The translations under genes were made by a program, and so were the position numbers. The notes beneath the pieces were generated by a model. The model saw only the letters and a list, made by a program, of their open reading frames with translations, did not search any database and was not told where the DNA came from. Of a DNA stretch of 23,605 nucleotides, positions 1 to 7,952 are shown piece after piece. Source of the stretch: Phycisphaerae bacterium (GTDB lineage: Bacteria; Planctomycetota; Phycisphaerae; Tepidisphaerales; Tepidisphaeraceae); NCBI GenBank assembly GCA_014380825.1, contig JACMJD010000291.1:1-23605 (forward strand), read 5' to 3'. The stretch's first letter is position 1. Each line of letters starts with the position of its first letter.

Positions 1-286
1 CCTGCTCCCGCGCGAACGCGTCGATCTTCGCATATTTCCCCAGATTCTCCGGCGTGATGTTCTGAATGTCATGATCAATCGCAAACACGGGTTGCGACGG
101 ATCGAAAATCTTCGTCGCCCCGCCCGCGCAGATCTGCTTGAACTTCGGAATGACCGCGCCCGTGTTGTCGTGCGTCATCACGTGCTTGGGTTTGATCGTG
201 ACGAAGTCACCCGAGCGGACGAGTTGATTCGGATCGAGGCCGACGGCGTAATGCGTCGCGATTTTTTCGACGAGTGATTGGCTCAT
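1..286 (-). CDS. aconitase/homoaconitase-family hydratase (Lys4-like), N-terminal part only
   Basis: The first 95 codons of a minus-strand gene are present and the rest lies beyond the left edge. The protein starts MSQSLVEKIATHYAVG, then has SGDFVTIKPKHVMTHDN and AIDHDIQN. This order resembles the N terminus of fungal Lys4-type homoaconitase and the wider aconitase superfamily, which isomerise tricarboxylic acids through a 4Fe-4S cluster. The cluster cysteines would lie further in and cannot be seen. The ATG at 286-284 has no clear Shine-Dalgarno but is the natural family start. The substrate (homocitrate, citrate or isopropylmalate) cannot be decided from this fragment. It is not obviously co-transcribed with the citrate-cleavage genes, because the PIN gene and a remnant lie between them. 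Confidence 0.85.
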   Translation of the reverse strand, partial: MSQSLVEKIATHYAVGLDPNQLVRSGDFVTIKPKHVMTHDNTGAVIPKFKQICAGGATKIFDPSQPVFAIDHDIQNITPENLGKYAKIDAFAREQ

Positions 287-303
287 TAGTCCAGAATATT
301 AAA

Positions 304-327
304 CCACGAAGCCACGAAGTCACGAAG
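304..327. repeat. triple 8-base tandem repeat (CCACGAAG type)
   Basis: Two copies of CCACGAAG and one of TCACGAAG run head to tail, just upstream of the aconitase-family start. No facing arm (CTTCGTGG) was found nearby, so this looks like a solitary arm of the type that forms inverted repeats elsewhere in the window, for example the CACGAATG repeats near 19400. Confidence 0.7.
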
Positions 328-463
328 AGGAAAACAACAACACTGAACGCGTTGGTTTATATCTCTTTCTCGAGTTATTCCAACGGCATGACCGCGGGTG
401 TCACGTGGCATCGCACCTGACGGATCAATTCGAGTTTCTTTCGATGAAGCGTAAACTTGAGTT

Positions 464-1606
464 GTGGGAATTCTTCGTCCAGTTCTTGTTGCGCTTGATT
501 CATCGGCAGTTGGCAATCTCGCGCGCGATACTCATTGTGCGGGAACTGCGGAACAGGTCGCTGCCCACGCGATACGCGAAAAGTTCGTCAATGGAAGCCT
601 GATCCCAATACTAACATTGCATCAGATCGGCGAGCTAGTGGCACACAACGACAGCGCGGTGGTGTCCGAGCGGTTGGCACTGCTATCACAGCTTCCACAT
701 GTCGCATTTGTACAGTCATTGAAACACAAGGGACATGTTGGAAGCATCATAGATATCGGCGCAGCAGAAGTTCAGGCGATATACCTTGAGCGGCTTCGAG
801 ACCCTGCAGATATCGCCGAATTTGCGAAATTGAAGTTCTTGGCGTTTGACACAGGCCGTCGGCTGGTTGCGCAGTTCGAAGGAGTACTTCCGGAACTCAA
901 GATCAGGCTCGCGGAAATGCGTCAGCGAGATCGCGCCGTCTCATCACTGGTTCACGTCGATGTCTTTAAGAACCGTCATCAATCGCTCCGCAAAGCATTT
1001 CAGGATGTGGTAGGTTTTCGCAAGGATACCATCGCCGCCGCATCGGAGTTCGCTCGTAAATTGGCATCCGAGCTAGGCGCACATGCGGACAAGAAAGCGG
1101 GAGATCCGAGCAGGCTGGCGCGAGAGTTCGCGCAGGATATGCGACCGCGATTCGCTAAGCTGGCACGGTCGGAGCAGCCGGTACTAGAAACGTTGTGTGC
1201 GCATTACAACGTCGATGTCCGTGCCGTAAGCCTAGACATGTCGGTTGAAGATTTCTGTTGGATGGGTGTATTTCAACGACAGCTCGAGATTCTTGTGGAA
1301 ACCCTTGGGCTTCCTGTACGGCTTACAGAACACGACGTTTCTTCGCGAATGATGCCTTCGTGGATTGTACGTCGGGAGATATTTCACGCGCGCCGAGCGG
1401 CGACGCGGGCAGCTGGGTCAGATTTGAGCGACGATTATCTAGCTGCCCTCGCCTGCTATGCTGACTTGACGGTGGTTGATAAACGCACGCATGCATACCT
1501 CACCCAACGCATTTCAAAGTGCGGTCCTCTGCGTTCTTGCTTGCGTCAATTCACGAAAGTGCGAAATACAAGCGATCTGGCTCAGCAATTGTCGGAGCTA
1601 GCTTAA
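464..1606 (+). CDS. large PIN-like domain protein of unknown function
   Basis: The 380-residue protein has no family I can name. Its ends look like a PIN nuclease fold: a hydrophobic strand then Asp12 (LVALDSSAVGN), Glu57 in LHQIGELVAH, and near the C terminus acidic residues in SDLSDDYLAALACYADLTVV followed by VDKR (about 319-341). These would be the metal-binding acids of a PIN ribonuclease, split by a charged helical insert of about 230 residues. The GTG at 464 is the first start that keeps the PIN strand. No Shine-Dalgarno is obvious and no antitoxin-like partner is adjacent. The DNA looks less G+C-rich than its neighbours, with more mixed third positions, which suggests acquisition. Function as an RNA-cleaving or defence protein is inference only. 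Confidence 0.75.
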   Translation: MGILRPVLVALDSSAVGNLARDTHCAGTAEQVAAHAIREKFVNGSLIPILTLHQIGELVAHNDSAVVSERLALLSQLPHVAFVQSLKHKGHVGSIIDIGAAEVQAIYLERLRDPADIAEFAKLKFLAFDTGRRLVAQFEGVLPELKIRLAEMRQRDRAVSSLVHVDVFKNRHQSLRKAFQDVVGFRKDTIAAASEFARKLASELGAHADKKAGDPSRLAREFAQDMRPRFAKLARSEQPVLETLCAHYNVDVRAVSLDMSVEDFCWMGVFQRQLEILVETLGLPVRLTEHDVSSRMMPSWIVRREIFHARRAATRAAGSDLSDDYLAALACYADLTVVDKRTHAYLTQRISKCGPLRSCLRQFTKVRNTSDLAQQLSELA

Positions 1607-1631
1607 GCGGAGTGCGCTAGTCCGAAAAACG

Positions 1632-1660
1632 TTGAATCCACCGTTTCGCGTTGCTATCGT
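1632..1660 (+). promoter_or_regulatory. candidate sigma70-type promoter before the Hcp-like remnant
   Basis: TTGAAT (1632-1637) and TATCGT (1655-1660) are separated by 17 bases. They lie about 57 bases ahead of the ATG at 1718, which has a GGAGGG ribosome site five bases before it. The box match is good but untested. Confidence 0.45.
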
Positions 1661-1717
1661 GACTTCCCTGAACCCGCTTAGGCTAGGCGGACATTTCACT
1701 CACCCTCGGAGGGCATC

Positions 1718-1939
1718 ATGAAGCTGTTCTGGCGAGCTCTTTGCCTTTGCGTTCTCGCGCTCCCAACCTCGCTCGCGTCGGCGGCTTCTTATTACATGCA
1801 CATTCCGGGGATCAATGGCGAGCAGTCCGTGCCGGGTTTCCCCAACGCGATGAACGTCAAATCGCTCACGATCGCGCCGCAGGAGTTCTTCGATCGTCAA
1901 GGCGGCCGCCGATCAAACCTTGCGCTGCGCGGCCGGTGA
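1718..1939 (+). pseudogene. truncated secreted Hcp-like protein
   Basis: A 73-residue frame begins with a clear signal peptide (MKLFWRALCLCVLALPTS, likely cut after ASA) and then YYMHIPGINGEQSVPGF. The latter matches the opening strand of Hcp-family (type VI tube-like) proteins. Family members usually run to about 160 residues. Here the similarity stops after about residue 60 and the frame ends in GC-rich palindromic DNA with no continuation in other frames. A strong ribosome site (GGAGGG) and a promoter-like pair remain upstream, so a short peptide could still be made. Signal-peptide-bearing Hcp-like proteins are probably ordinary exported proteins and not type VI components; no other type VI gene is present. 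Confidence 0.6.
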
Positions 1940-2364
1940 TGAAATGCGCAGCGCGCAAAATTGAAATCCGAAAAATCTTTCGACGATTTTGATCAGCCAC
2001 CCGCGATTTTTTTCTTGCGCTGCGCGCCTGACGCGCGCCGAGCGCAGCGCGCGATGTCTATAGGGATACGCGCATTGTCCCTCAAGCGCGCGTCCCCACG
2101 AAAGCGAGCGGACTGAACGTTCGCTGCTGCGGATCTTTGAAATTCGAATGAGTCGGAAACGAAGCCAAAAGCCAAACTTGGTGCGTCGTGCGCAGCGTTC
2201 GCTCAGCAATGGAGTTGCGCGGATCGTGTCGGAGAGATCGGTGCGATATGCGCTATCAATCTAGCGGAACGAAGCCAAAGCCGAAGCGGCCACTCGCGAG
2301 CGATTGTGCAAAACAAAGCCAAGCGAGCGAACGCGAAATGCAATCGTGCAAAATGAAGCCAATG
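1940..2364. other. gene-free, repeat-rich segment of about 425 bases
   Basis: No convincing gene is present on either strand. The left part has two pairs of facing GC-only arms: TGCGCTGCGCG at 1921 with TGCGCAGCGCGCA near 1945-1957, and TTGCGCTGCGCGC near 2016 with GAGCGCAGCGCGC near 2040. The right part has a loosely repeated GAAGCCAA or AAAGCCAA word near 2161, 2271, 2316 and 2354, twice preceded by GTGCAAAA. The arms are short and imperfectly ordered, which looks like decayed DNA between a truncated gene and the end of the five-gene run. Confidence 0.5.
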
Positions 2365-2760
2365 TTAATCCGGGCAAGCCGGTTCGGTCACAACCAGATT
2401 CGCATCGCGCGAGATTTGCCATTGGCCGCGGGGGGTTTTGCGGAGGATGGTGAGCGTGTAGCCGGTTTTGAGGATTGGTTGACCGGATTGGGGGGTGATG
2501 GTGATTCGCAGACGGTTGCGCAGAAGCGCCCAGCCGTCGCCGAGGTTTTTCAACTCGATGATCTCGGCGTCGCCGTCGATTTTCGGATCGTCCGGCGAAG
2601 GGCTGCGCGCGAACGCTTCTTTCCCGAACGGCTGCATGCCCGGGACCATGAAGATGACATCGTCGGCCAGCAGCGAAAGGAGCGTAGCGCTATCCCCGGC
2701 CCTGCTGGCGGTCATCCAGTTGTCGACCAGGTCACGGATGGCTTGTTCGTCGTCGGTCAT
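2365..2760 (-). CDS. SnoaL/DUF4440-like (SgcJ/EcaC-type) protein
   Basis: The 131-residue protein fits the NTF2-like fold. It opens with DDEQAIRDLVDNWMTASRAGD, then LLADDVIFMVPGMQPFGKEAF, and ends with GYTLTILRKTPRGQWQISRDAN. This is the normal order and length of SnoaL/DUF4440 proteins, which are small pocket proteins often used as cyclases, isomerases or accessory binding proteins. The substrate cannot be told from the sequence. It starts 12 bases after the O-methyltransferase stop and is the last gene of the minus-strand run. Confidence 0.85.
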   Translation of the reverse strand: MTDDEQAIRDLVDNWMTASRAGDSATLLSLLADDVIFMVPGMQPFGKEAFARSPSPDDPKIDGDAEIIELKNLGDGWALLRNRLRITITPQSGQPILKTGYTLTILRKTPRGQWQISRDANLVVTEPACPD

Positions 2761-2772
2761 GATCGCGGCATC

Positions 2773-3801
<1,029 letters not shown>

Positions 3802-3879
3802 AGACTTTCATCTTCGGCAACGAAAGCGCCGCCGAAAAGTGCCCTGTTCAGGCGGGCGATTGTCCTCATGAAAACGGCG

Positions 3880-4461
3880 TTATTTCGACTTTTTGCCCAG
3901 AACCTTCGCGATATCGAAGTCGATGAAATCGGCGTGGTGGAAAATCCACGATTCGATCGTTCGCTCGACCTTGTCGCCCTCGTGCGAGTGCGTCGCGATG
4001 ATGTGCATGACCTCCGGTGGCAGGCCGTGCTTGTAACACATCGCGACGCCGGAGAACGGGTGGCGGAGCATGTCCCCGAAGTGCCCTTTGATGACTTCGC
4101 CGCCGGCGCTTTTGTCAAACTCAAGCATCTTGCCGACGTCCGCCAGCAGCGCGCCCGCGATCAGTACATCAGTGTTCACGGGGACGCGATCGCCAAAGAC
4201 GTCTTTCAGAACTTTCGCGATCGCGATGCATTGTTTGGCGCAGCTGTTGAGGTGTTCGACGAATCGCATGTCAATTTTTCCCGCGAGCAGCGTGAACGGG
4301 ATGGCGCGGATTTCGTCGAAGGTCCAGCCTTTGCCGCCGCAGCCGGTGGTGAGCGCTTCGCTCCAGACGGCAGCGACTTTGTCGCGGAGTGTCATGTCGC
4401 GAATGGAGGTGATGTCGGGGAAGAGTTCTGCGATCTGATCGAGCTTGTACGTTTTCATCAT
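3880..4461 (-). CDS. HD-like phosphohydrolase-fold protein with altered HD doublet
   Basis: The start chosen is ATG 4461 (a second ATG is at 4458), because GGGAG lies just upstream and the longer frame only reads through a palindromic repeat. The 193-residue protein has an HD-domain order: His70 (FVEHLNSC), LIAGALLADVGKMLEFD around residues 100-114, RHPFSGVAM, HSHEGD, and HHADFIDFD near the end. In HD hydrolases the central motif is normally HD followed by GK; here it is Ala107-Asp108. That would remove a metal ligand, so the protein may be non-catalytic, or may bind metal differently. It is the third gene of the minus-strand run, 83 bases after the ligase-lyase stop. Confidence 0.75.
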   Translation of the reverse strand: MMKTYKLDQIAELFPDITSIRDMTLRDKVAAVWSEALTTGCGGKGWTFDEIRAIPFTLLAGKIDMRFVEHLNSCAKQCIAIAKVLKDVFGDRVPVNTDVLIAGALLADVGKMLEFDKSAGGEVIKGHFGDMLRHPFSGVAMCYKHGLPPEVMHIIATHSHEGDKVERTIESWIFHHADFIDFDIAKVLGKKSK

Positions 4462-4469
4462 TTTCTCCC

Positions 4470-4539
4470 AACGCCCACGGAGCTTGCTCCGTGGGTCTCC
4501 CGGCGCGACGAGACCCAGGGAATAAGCTCCCTGGGCGTT
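4470..4539. repeat. compound palindromic element between ligase-lyase and HD-like genes
   Basis: Two hairpins lie side by side. The first is CCCACGGAGC (4474-4483) with GCTCCGTGGG (4486-4495), a perfect 10-bp stem with a two-base loop. The second is CCCAGGGA (4514-4521) with TCCCTGGG (4528-4535). The whole is bracketed by AACGCCC (4470-4476) and GGGCGTT (4533-4539), and a further pair GGGTCTC/GAGACCC can form across the middle. It fills almost the whole gap in the run and could act as an RNA stabiliser, attenuator or processing site. Confidence 0.85.
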
Positions 4540-4544
4540 CACAG

Positions 4545-6245
4545 TCAGCGCGTCGGTCCATCGTACGCGTGATTGACGGGATCGATGCGGCGCATGGGTT
4601 TCTCGCGCGTTTGTTCTTCGACGACGTGCGCGACGAGTCCCGGCGTTCGCGCGATCATGAAGATGCCGTTGAACACGCGACGATCGAGTCCCAAGTCTGC
4701 CAGCACCGCACCGATCGCGCCGTCGACGTTGATCGGCAATGGTTTTCCAGTCGCGGCGAATTCACGCTCCATCGCGCGAGCTGCGCCGACATGCTCGCCG
4801 GCCACGCCGGCTTCGTCTGCCAGTTCGAACAGCTTTTTGGTGCGGGGGTCTTTTGTATGAATTCGATGCCCGAAACCCGGCATTCGTCCGCCACGCGATT
4901 TCATCTCGACGATTTTCGCGCGCGCGGCTTCGTCGATCGTGATGTTTGATCGCTTCGCCCGCGCGACGATCTCGCCCAGGCGTCTGGCGCAGTCTTCGAT
5001 CGCGCCGGCGTGATGTTGGTTCACCGACAGAATCCCCGCCGCCACCGATGCACTCAGGCTCGCGCCGGTGCTGGCAACGGTTCTCGCCGCGAGCGCGCTG
5101 GGCGGTGTCGCGCCGTGGTCGATCGTGCCGACGAGGATGGCGTCCATCAGTTTGCCGACGCGATCGTCTGGCAACTCACCTTTGAGGATCAGGTAGACCG
5201 CGGCGCCGAACGAGATCTTGCCCATGAGCGAAGCGACATCGTAGCCGCGCACCATCACCTGGTTCGGCTCGATGCGCGTTATAGCGCTCGTCCACACCGC
5301 TTTTTGTTCCGATTCGCTCATCAAGCTTCCGGTGCCATCCAGTTTTCGCAGTCGATCGACGACCGCCGCAGGCAGTTCGCCGAATGCGTCGACGACGGTC
5401 GCGCCGACGCGCCGCAGCGCCGCGACTTTTCCCGCGTGCGTGCCCTTGTTGCCTTCGATGATCGCGCCGGCGTGGCTGAATCGCGTGCCCTCGCGCGCGG
5501 CTTTCCCGCCGATGTACGCGATGACCGGCTTGGTGATCTTCTGCATCGCGATCAGCTCGGCCAGGTCTTCTTCCTGCGACGAACCGATCTCGCCGAAGAT
5601 CACGATCGCGTCGGTTTCCGGATCGTTCTGGAACAGCATCGCGACGTCGGGGATGCGCATGCCAAGCACCGCGTCGCCGCCGATGTGAACGATCGTGCTG
5701 AGCTTCACACCGGCCTGGCCGAGGTAATAGCCGGTGCTGCTGGCCATGCCACCGGAGCGCGAGATCACGCCGACGCCGGTCGGTCGGCCGGGCTTGAACC
5801 ACTGTCGCGCGGAGTCGGCTCGGCCACCGATCATCCCGACGACGGCGCGGCCCGGACTCAAAATTCCCAGCGTGTTCGGGCCGACGAAGTTCGCATTGTT
5901 CGCACGAGCTGCGGCGGCGATTTCCATCGCATCCCACACCGGCACCCGATCCGGCACGAGCACGGCGAGCTTCACGCCCGCATCCAGCGCTTCGATGGCC
6001 GCGGCGCGAACCATTGGCGCGGGTACGAAGAGGACGGAGATATCGATAGCGCCGAGCTGATTGACGGCGGCCTTCGGCGTGTCAAACACCGGCACGCCCA
6101 GCACGCTCAGCCCGCCCTTGCCGGGCGTCACGCCGCCGACGACTTGCGTGCCGTAATCGAGCATCAAGCGCGTGCGCGCCATTCCCTCGCGCCCGGTGAT
6201 GCCTTGCACGAGCACTCGCTTTGTTTCGTCGATCAGTATTGCCAC
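4545..6245 (-). CDS. succinyl-CoA-synthetase-alpha-like subunit fused to citryl-CoA lyase (ATP-citrate-lyase-type alpha subunit)
   Basis: The protein has 566 residues from the GTG at 6245, chosen because AAGG lies seven bases before it and the longer frame reads out of a repeat. Residues 1-295 match the SucD fold: VLVQGITGREG (CoA-binding Rossmann part), GGVTPGKGG, GVISRSGGMAS, and the phosphohistidine loop FSHAGAI with His258. Residues about 310-566 are a citrate-synthase-like lyase domain with the three expected catalytic positions: His377 in DHGAT, His460 in PGFGHR and Asp508 in NVDG. With the upstream ATP-grasp subunit it should make citryl-CoA from citrate, CoA and ATP and cleave it to acetyl-CoA and oxaloacetate. 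The ligase part resembles SucD more than classic ATP-citrate lyase. Another branched acyl-CoA substrate remains possible. Confidence 0.85.
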   Translation of the reverse strand: MAILIDETKRVLVQGITGREGMARTRLMLDYGTQVVGGVTPGKGGLSVLGVPVFDTPKAAVNQLGAIDISVLFVPAPMVRAAAIEALDAGVKLAVLVPDRVPVWDAMEIAAAARANNANFVGPNTLGILSPGRAVVGMIGGRADSARQWFKPGRPTGVGVISRSGGMASSTGYYLGQAGVKLSTIVHIGGDAVLGMRIPDVAMLFQNDPETDAIVIFGEIGSSQEEDLAELIAMQKITKPVIAYIGGKAAREGTRFSHAGAIIEGNKGTHAGKVAALRRVGATVVDAFGELPAAVVDRLRKLDGTGSLMSESEQKAVWTSAITRIEPNQVMVRGYDVASLMGKISFGAAVYLILKGELPDDRVGKLMDAILVGTIDHGATPPSALAARTVASTGASLSASVAAGILSVNQHHAGAIEDCARRLGEIVARAKRSNITIDEAARAKIVEMKSRGGRMPGFGHRIHTKDPRTKKLFELADEAGVAGEHVGAARAMEREFAATGKPLPINVDGAIGAVLADLGLDRRVFNGIFMIARTPGLVAHVVEEQTREKPMRRIDPVNHAYDGPTR

Positions 6246-6256
6246 GAGATCGCCTT

Positions 6257-6316
6257 GTATCACGGGCGTCTCGCCCGTGTTCCTCGCCCTTCGCACGGGC
6301 GAGACGCCCGTGATAC
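6257..6316. repeat. perfect 23-bp inverted repeat between the two ligase genes
   Basis: Arms at 6257-6279 and 6294-6316 are exact reverse complements, separated by 14 bases. Each arm itself contains the small palindrome CGGGCGTCTCGCCCG or its complement. The element starts five bases after the stop of the beta-like gene and ends a few bases before the ribosome site of the alpha-like gene, so it fills the intercistronic space. Confidence 0.92.
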
Positions 6317-6320
6317 GAAC

Positions 6321-7841
6321 TCACAAACCTGGGATTTCCAAGTCGACAAAAACGCCCTCAACACCGGCGCGTCGACACTCGACTTCGCAGGCGATCAGCT
6401 CGCTGTCCTTGTTCGCGATCTCCGCTTCATTCATCGTCAGCGCGGGTTTGCCGGCGTCGTCGCGCAGCAGGCCGTACGCGTTGCTGATCACGATCGGCGC
6501 GATCTCTCGCCAGCGCGAGGCGTCGATCCACACGCGACCGCCTTTGATCGGGAACGAGAACGCACTAGCTCTGTCAACAAAACTTGGCACACGACGGGCT
6601 CGCGGGGTCCACTTCATTTGCGAGGCATCAACCAGATCCGCAAATCGCTTCGCGATCTTCGCTGGCGGATCGGTCTTGCGATATCCCTCGATCGTCGCGG
6701 GCAGTTCTTTGCCGGCGCTTTGCAGGATATCGACGGCGCGGTCTTCGCTGTTTCCGCCGAGTCGGATCACGGCGGGGATATCGAGCTGCATTTCCCAGAA
6801 CGCTTTGGCCAGGCCATATGCGGACCAGAATTGTTCCTGCGACGCGACGCCGGAGCCCGAGCCAAAATATCCGACGAGGTTTGGCTGCTGAAGGATGATC
6901 CGCGCCGCGCGATAGACCTTCGCCGCGGACGGATTGCCGGACGTGTCGGTGAAGTTCGCGACGGTGAAGTTTTCGTTCGTGAGCGCGTCCATCGACATCA
7001 TCGACCCGCCGCCGCCCGCGCCGTGGAAACCGGCCAGGCCGCGCGAACCTTCGGCTGCGGCCGTCGCGAGCTGGGCAAAATAGAATGTGCCGCGGTGATC
7101 GTCCTGCTCTACCGCGTAGGCGATGCGCTCGAGCTGCGTGGGCGGATGATCCAGCTCGCGGGCGATGTCGATGCCCAGCTCCGGATGCCGGAAGACGGCG
7201 TAATCGTCCACCGTCACGCGACAATCGACTGCGATCAATCGACCGTCGTTCGCGATTCCCAGCGGATTGATCTCCAACGATCGAGCCTCGGTCGCGCGCA
7301 TCGTGTTGAACGCCGCCCGCGCCGCGCCTGCGACTTTTTCCTGAAGTCCCGCCGGCAGATCGCTTCGGCCCAGCGCGAGTTTCAGCAACTCGACATCGGG
7401 GCCTTCGCGCACGGCGCAGGGAATTCGATGCACCTCTGCCGCCCGGTCTTCGATTCCCGAACCGCCGGCGAGCGACAGCAGCATCACCGGCCGGCGCTCG
7501 TGGTCGTTGATGGACAGCGACAAGAACAACTCGCGCGACAGCGCGACCTTTTCTTCGATCAACACATGCGTGACCGCGAACTGCCCGACTTTCATGCCGA
7601 GCATTCTCGCCGCGTGCATCGCGGCTTCCTGCGGAGATTTGGCAAACGCGATGCCGCCGATCGCGGCGCGTCCCGTTGTCCACGCCTGGATTTTCACGAC
7701 GACCTCGCCGCTGCCAGTTGCCATCAAAGAGGCGGCGACATCGCGCGCGGCGGCTTCGGAATCCGCGGGCCCGCCGCGCGGGATCATAAATCCGTGCTGT
7801 GCGAGAAGTTGCTTGCCTTGATATTCGTGCAGCCGTGCCAT
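6321..7841 (-). CDS. succinyl-CoA-synthetase-beta-like ATP-grasp subunit (ATP-citrate-lyase-type)
   Basis: The 506-residue protein starts LHEYQGKQLLAQHGF, as SucC does. It has an ATP-grasp domain to about residue 230 (VVVKIQAWTTGRAAIGGI; LEINPL around 189-194 with Mg-binding acids; VDCRVTVDD). The CoA-ligase domain covers about 270-400 (FHGAGGGGSMMSMD, NFTDTSGNPS, GYFGSGSG, AVIRLGGN). A C-terminal extension of about 85 residues beyond the usual SucC end (about 390) is unassigned. It would phosphorylate the partner histidine (His258 of the next gene) and drive acyl-CoA formation. The family usually activates succinate or malate; pairing with a fused lyase points to citrate. It is the first gene of a five-gene minus-strand run. 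Confidence 0.88.
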   Translation of the reverse strand: MARLHEYQGKQLLAQHGFMIPRGGPADSEAAARDVAASLMATGSGEVVVKIQAWTTGRAAIGGIAFAKSPQEAAMHAARMLGMKVGQFAVTHVLIEEKVALSRELFLSLSINDHERRPVMLLSLAGGSGIEDRAAEVHRIPCAVREGPDVELLKLALGRSDLPAGLQEKVAGAARAAFNTMRATEARSLEINPLGIANDGRLIAVDCRVTVDDYAVFRHPELGIDIARELDHPPTQLERIAYAVEQDDHRGTFYFAQLATAAAEGSRGLAGFHGAGGGGSMMSMDALTNENFTVANFTDTSGNPSAAKVYRAARIILQQPNLVGYFGSGSGVASQEQFWSAYGLAKAFWEMQLDIPAVIRLGGNSEDRAVDILQSAGKELPATIEGYRKTDPPAKIAKRFADLVDASQMKWTPRARRVPSFVDRASAFSFPIKGGRVWIDASRWREIAPIVISNAYGLLRDDAGKPALTMNEAEIANKDSELIACEVECRRAGVEGVFVDLEIPGL

Positions 7842-7856
7842 GTTGAAGCGTCGCGC

Positions 7857-7884
7857 AGATTAACGGATCGTCGCGGCACTTCAA
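7857..7884 (-). promoter_or_regulatory. candidate promoter of the five-gene minus-strand run
   Basis: Read on the minus strand, TTGAAG (7884-7879) and TAATCT (7862-7857) are separated by 16 bases and end 15 bases before the ATG at 7841. The predicted leader is only about eight bases, in line with the weak Shine-Dalgarno here. The divergent amine oxidase gene begins at 7953. Confidence 0.5.
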
Positions 7885-7952
7885 GCGCTGATTTACTCGC
7901 TCCGCCCCACCGCGAGCGGTACATTGATCGTTCAACTCCGCTGGGCAGAACG

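Noticed and set aside
1718..1939. Type VI secretion system locus
   Set aside because: Only a truncated Hcp-like frame with a signal peptide is present; no sheath, ATPase or membrane-complex genes are nearby.
4462..4542. 27-residue N-terminal extension of the HD-like protein
   Set aside because: It is translated from the compound palindrome; a ribosome site lies just before ATG 4461/4458.
6246..6296. 17-residue N-terminal extension of the ligase-lyase protein
   Set aside because: It reads out of the 23-bp palindrome. The GTG at 6245 has AAGG at good spacing and gives the normal SucD start.
5010..7952. Long open plus-strand frame ahead of the amine oxidase
   Set aside because: It is antisense to the two ligase genes, has no family features and joins the oxidase frame only because high G+C leaves few stops. 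The Tat signal at 7953 marks the true start.
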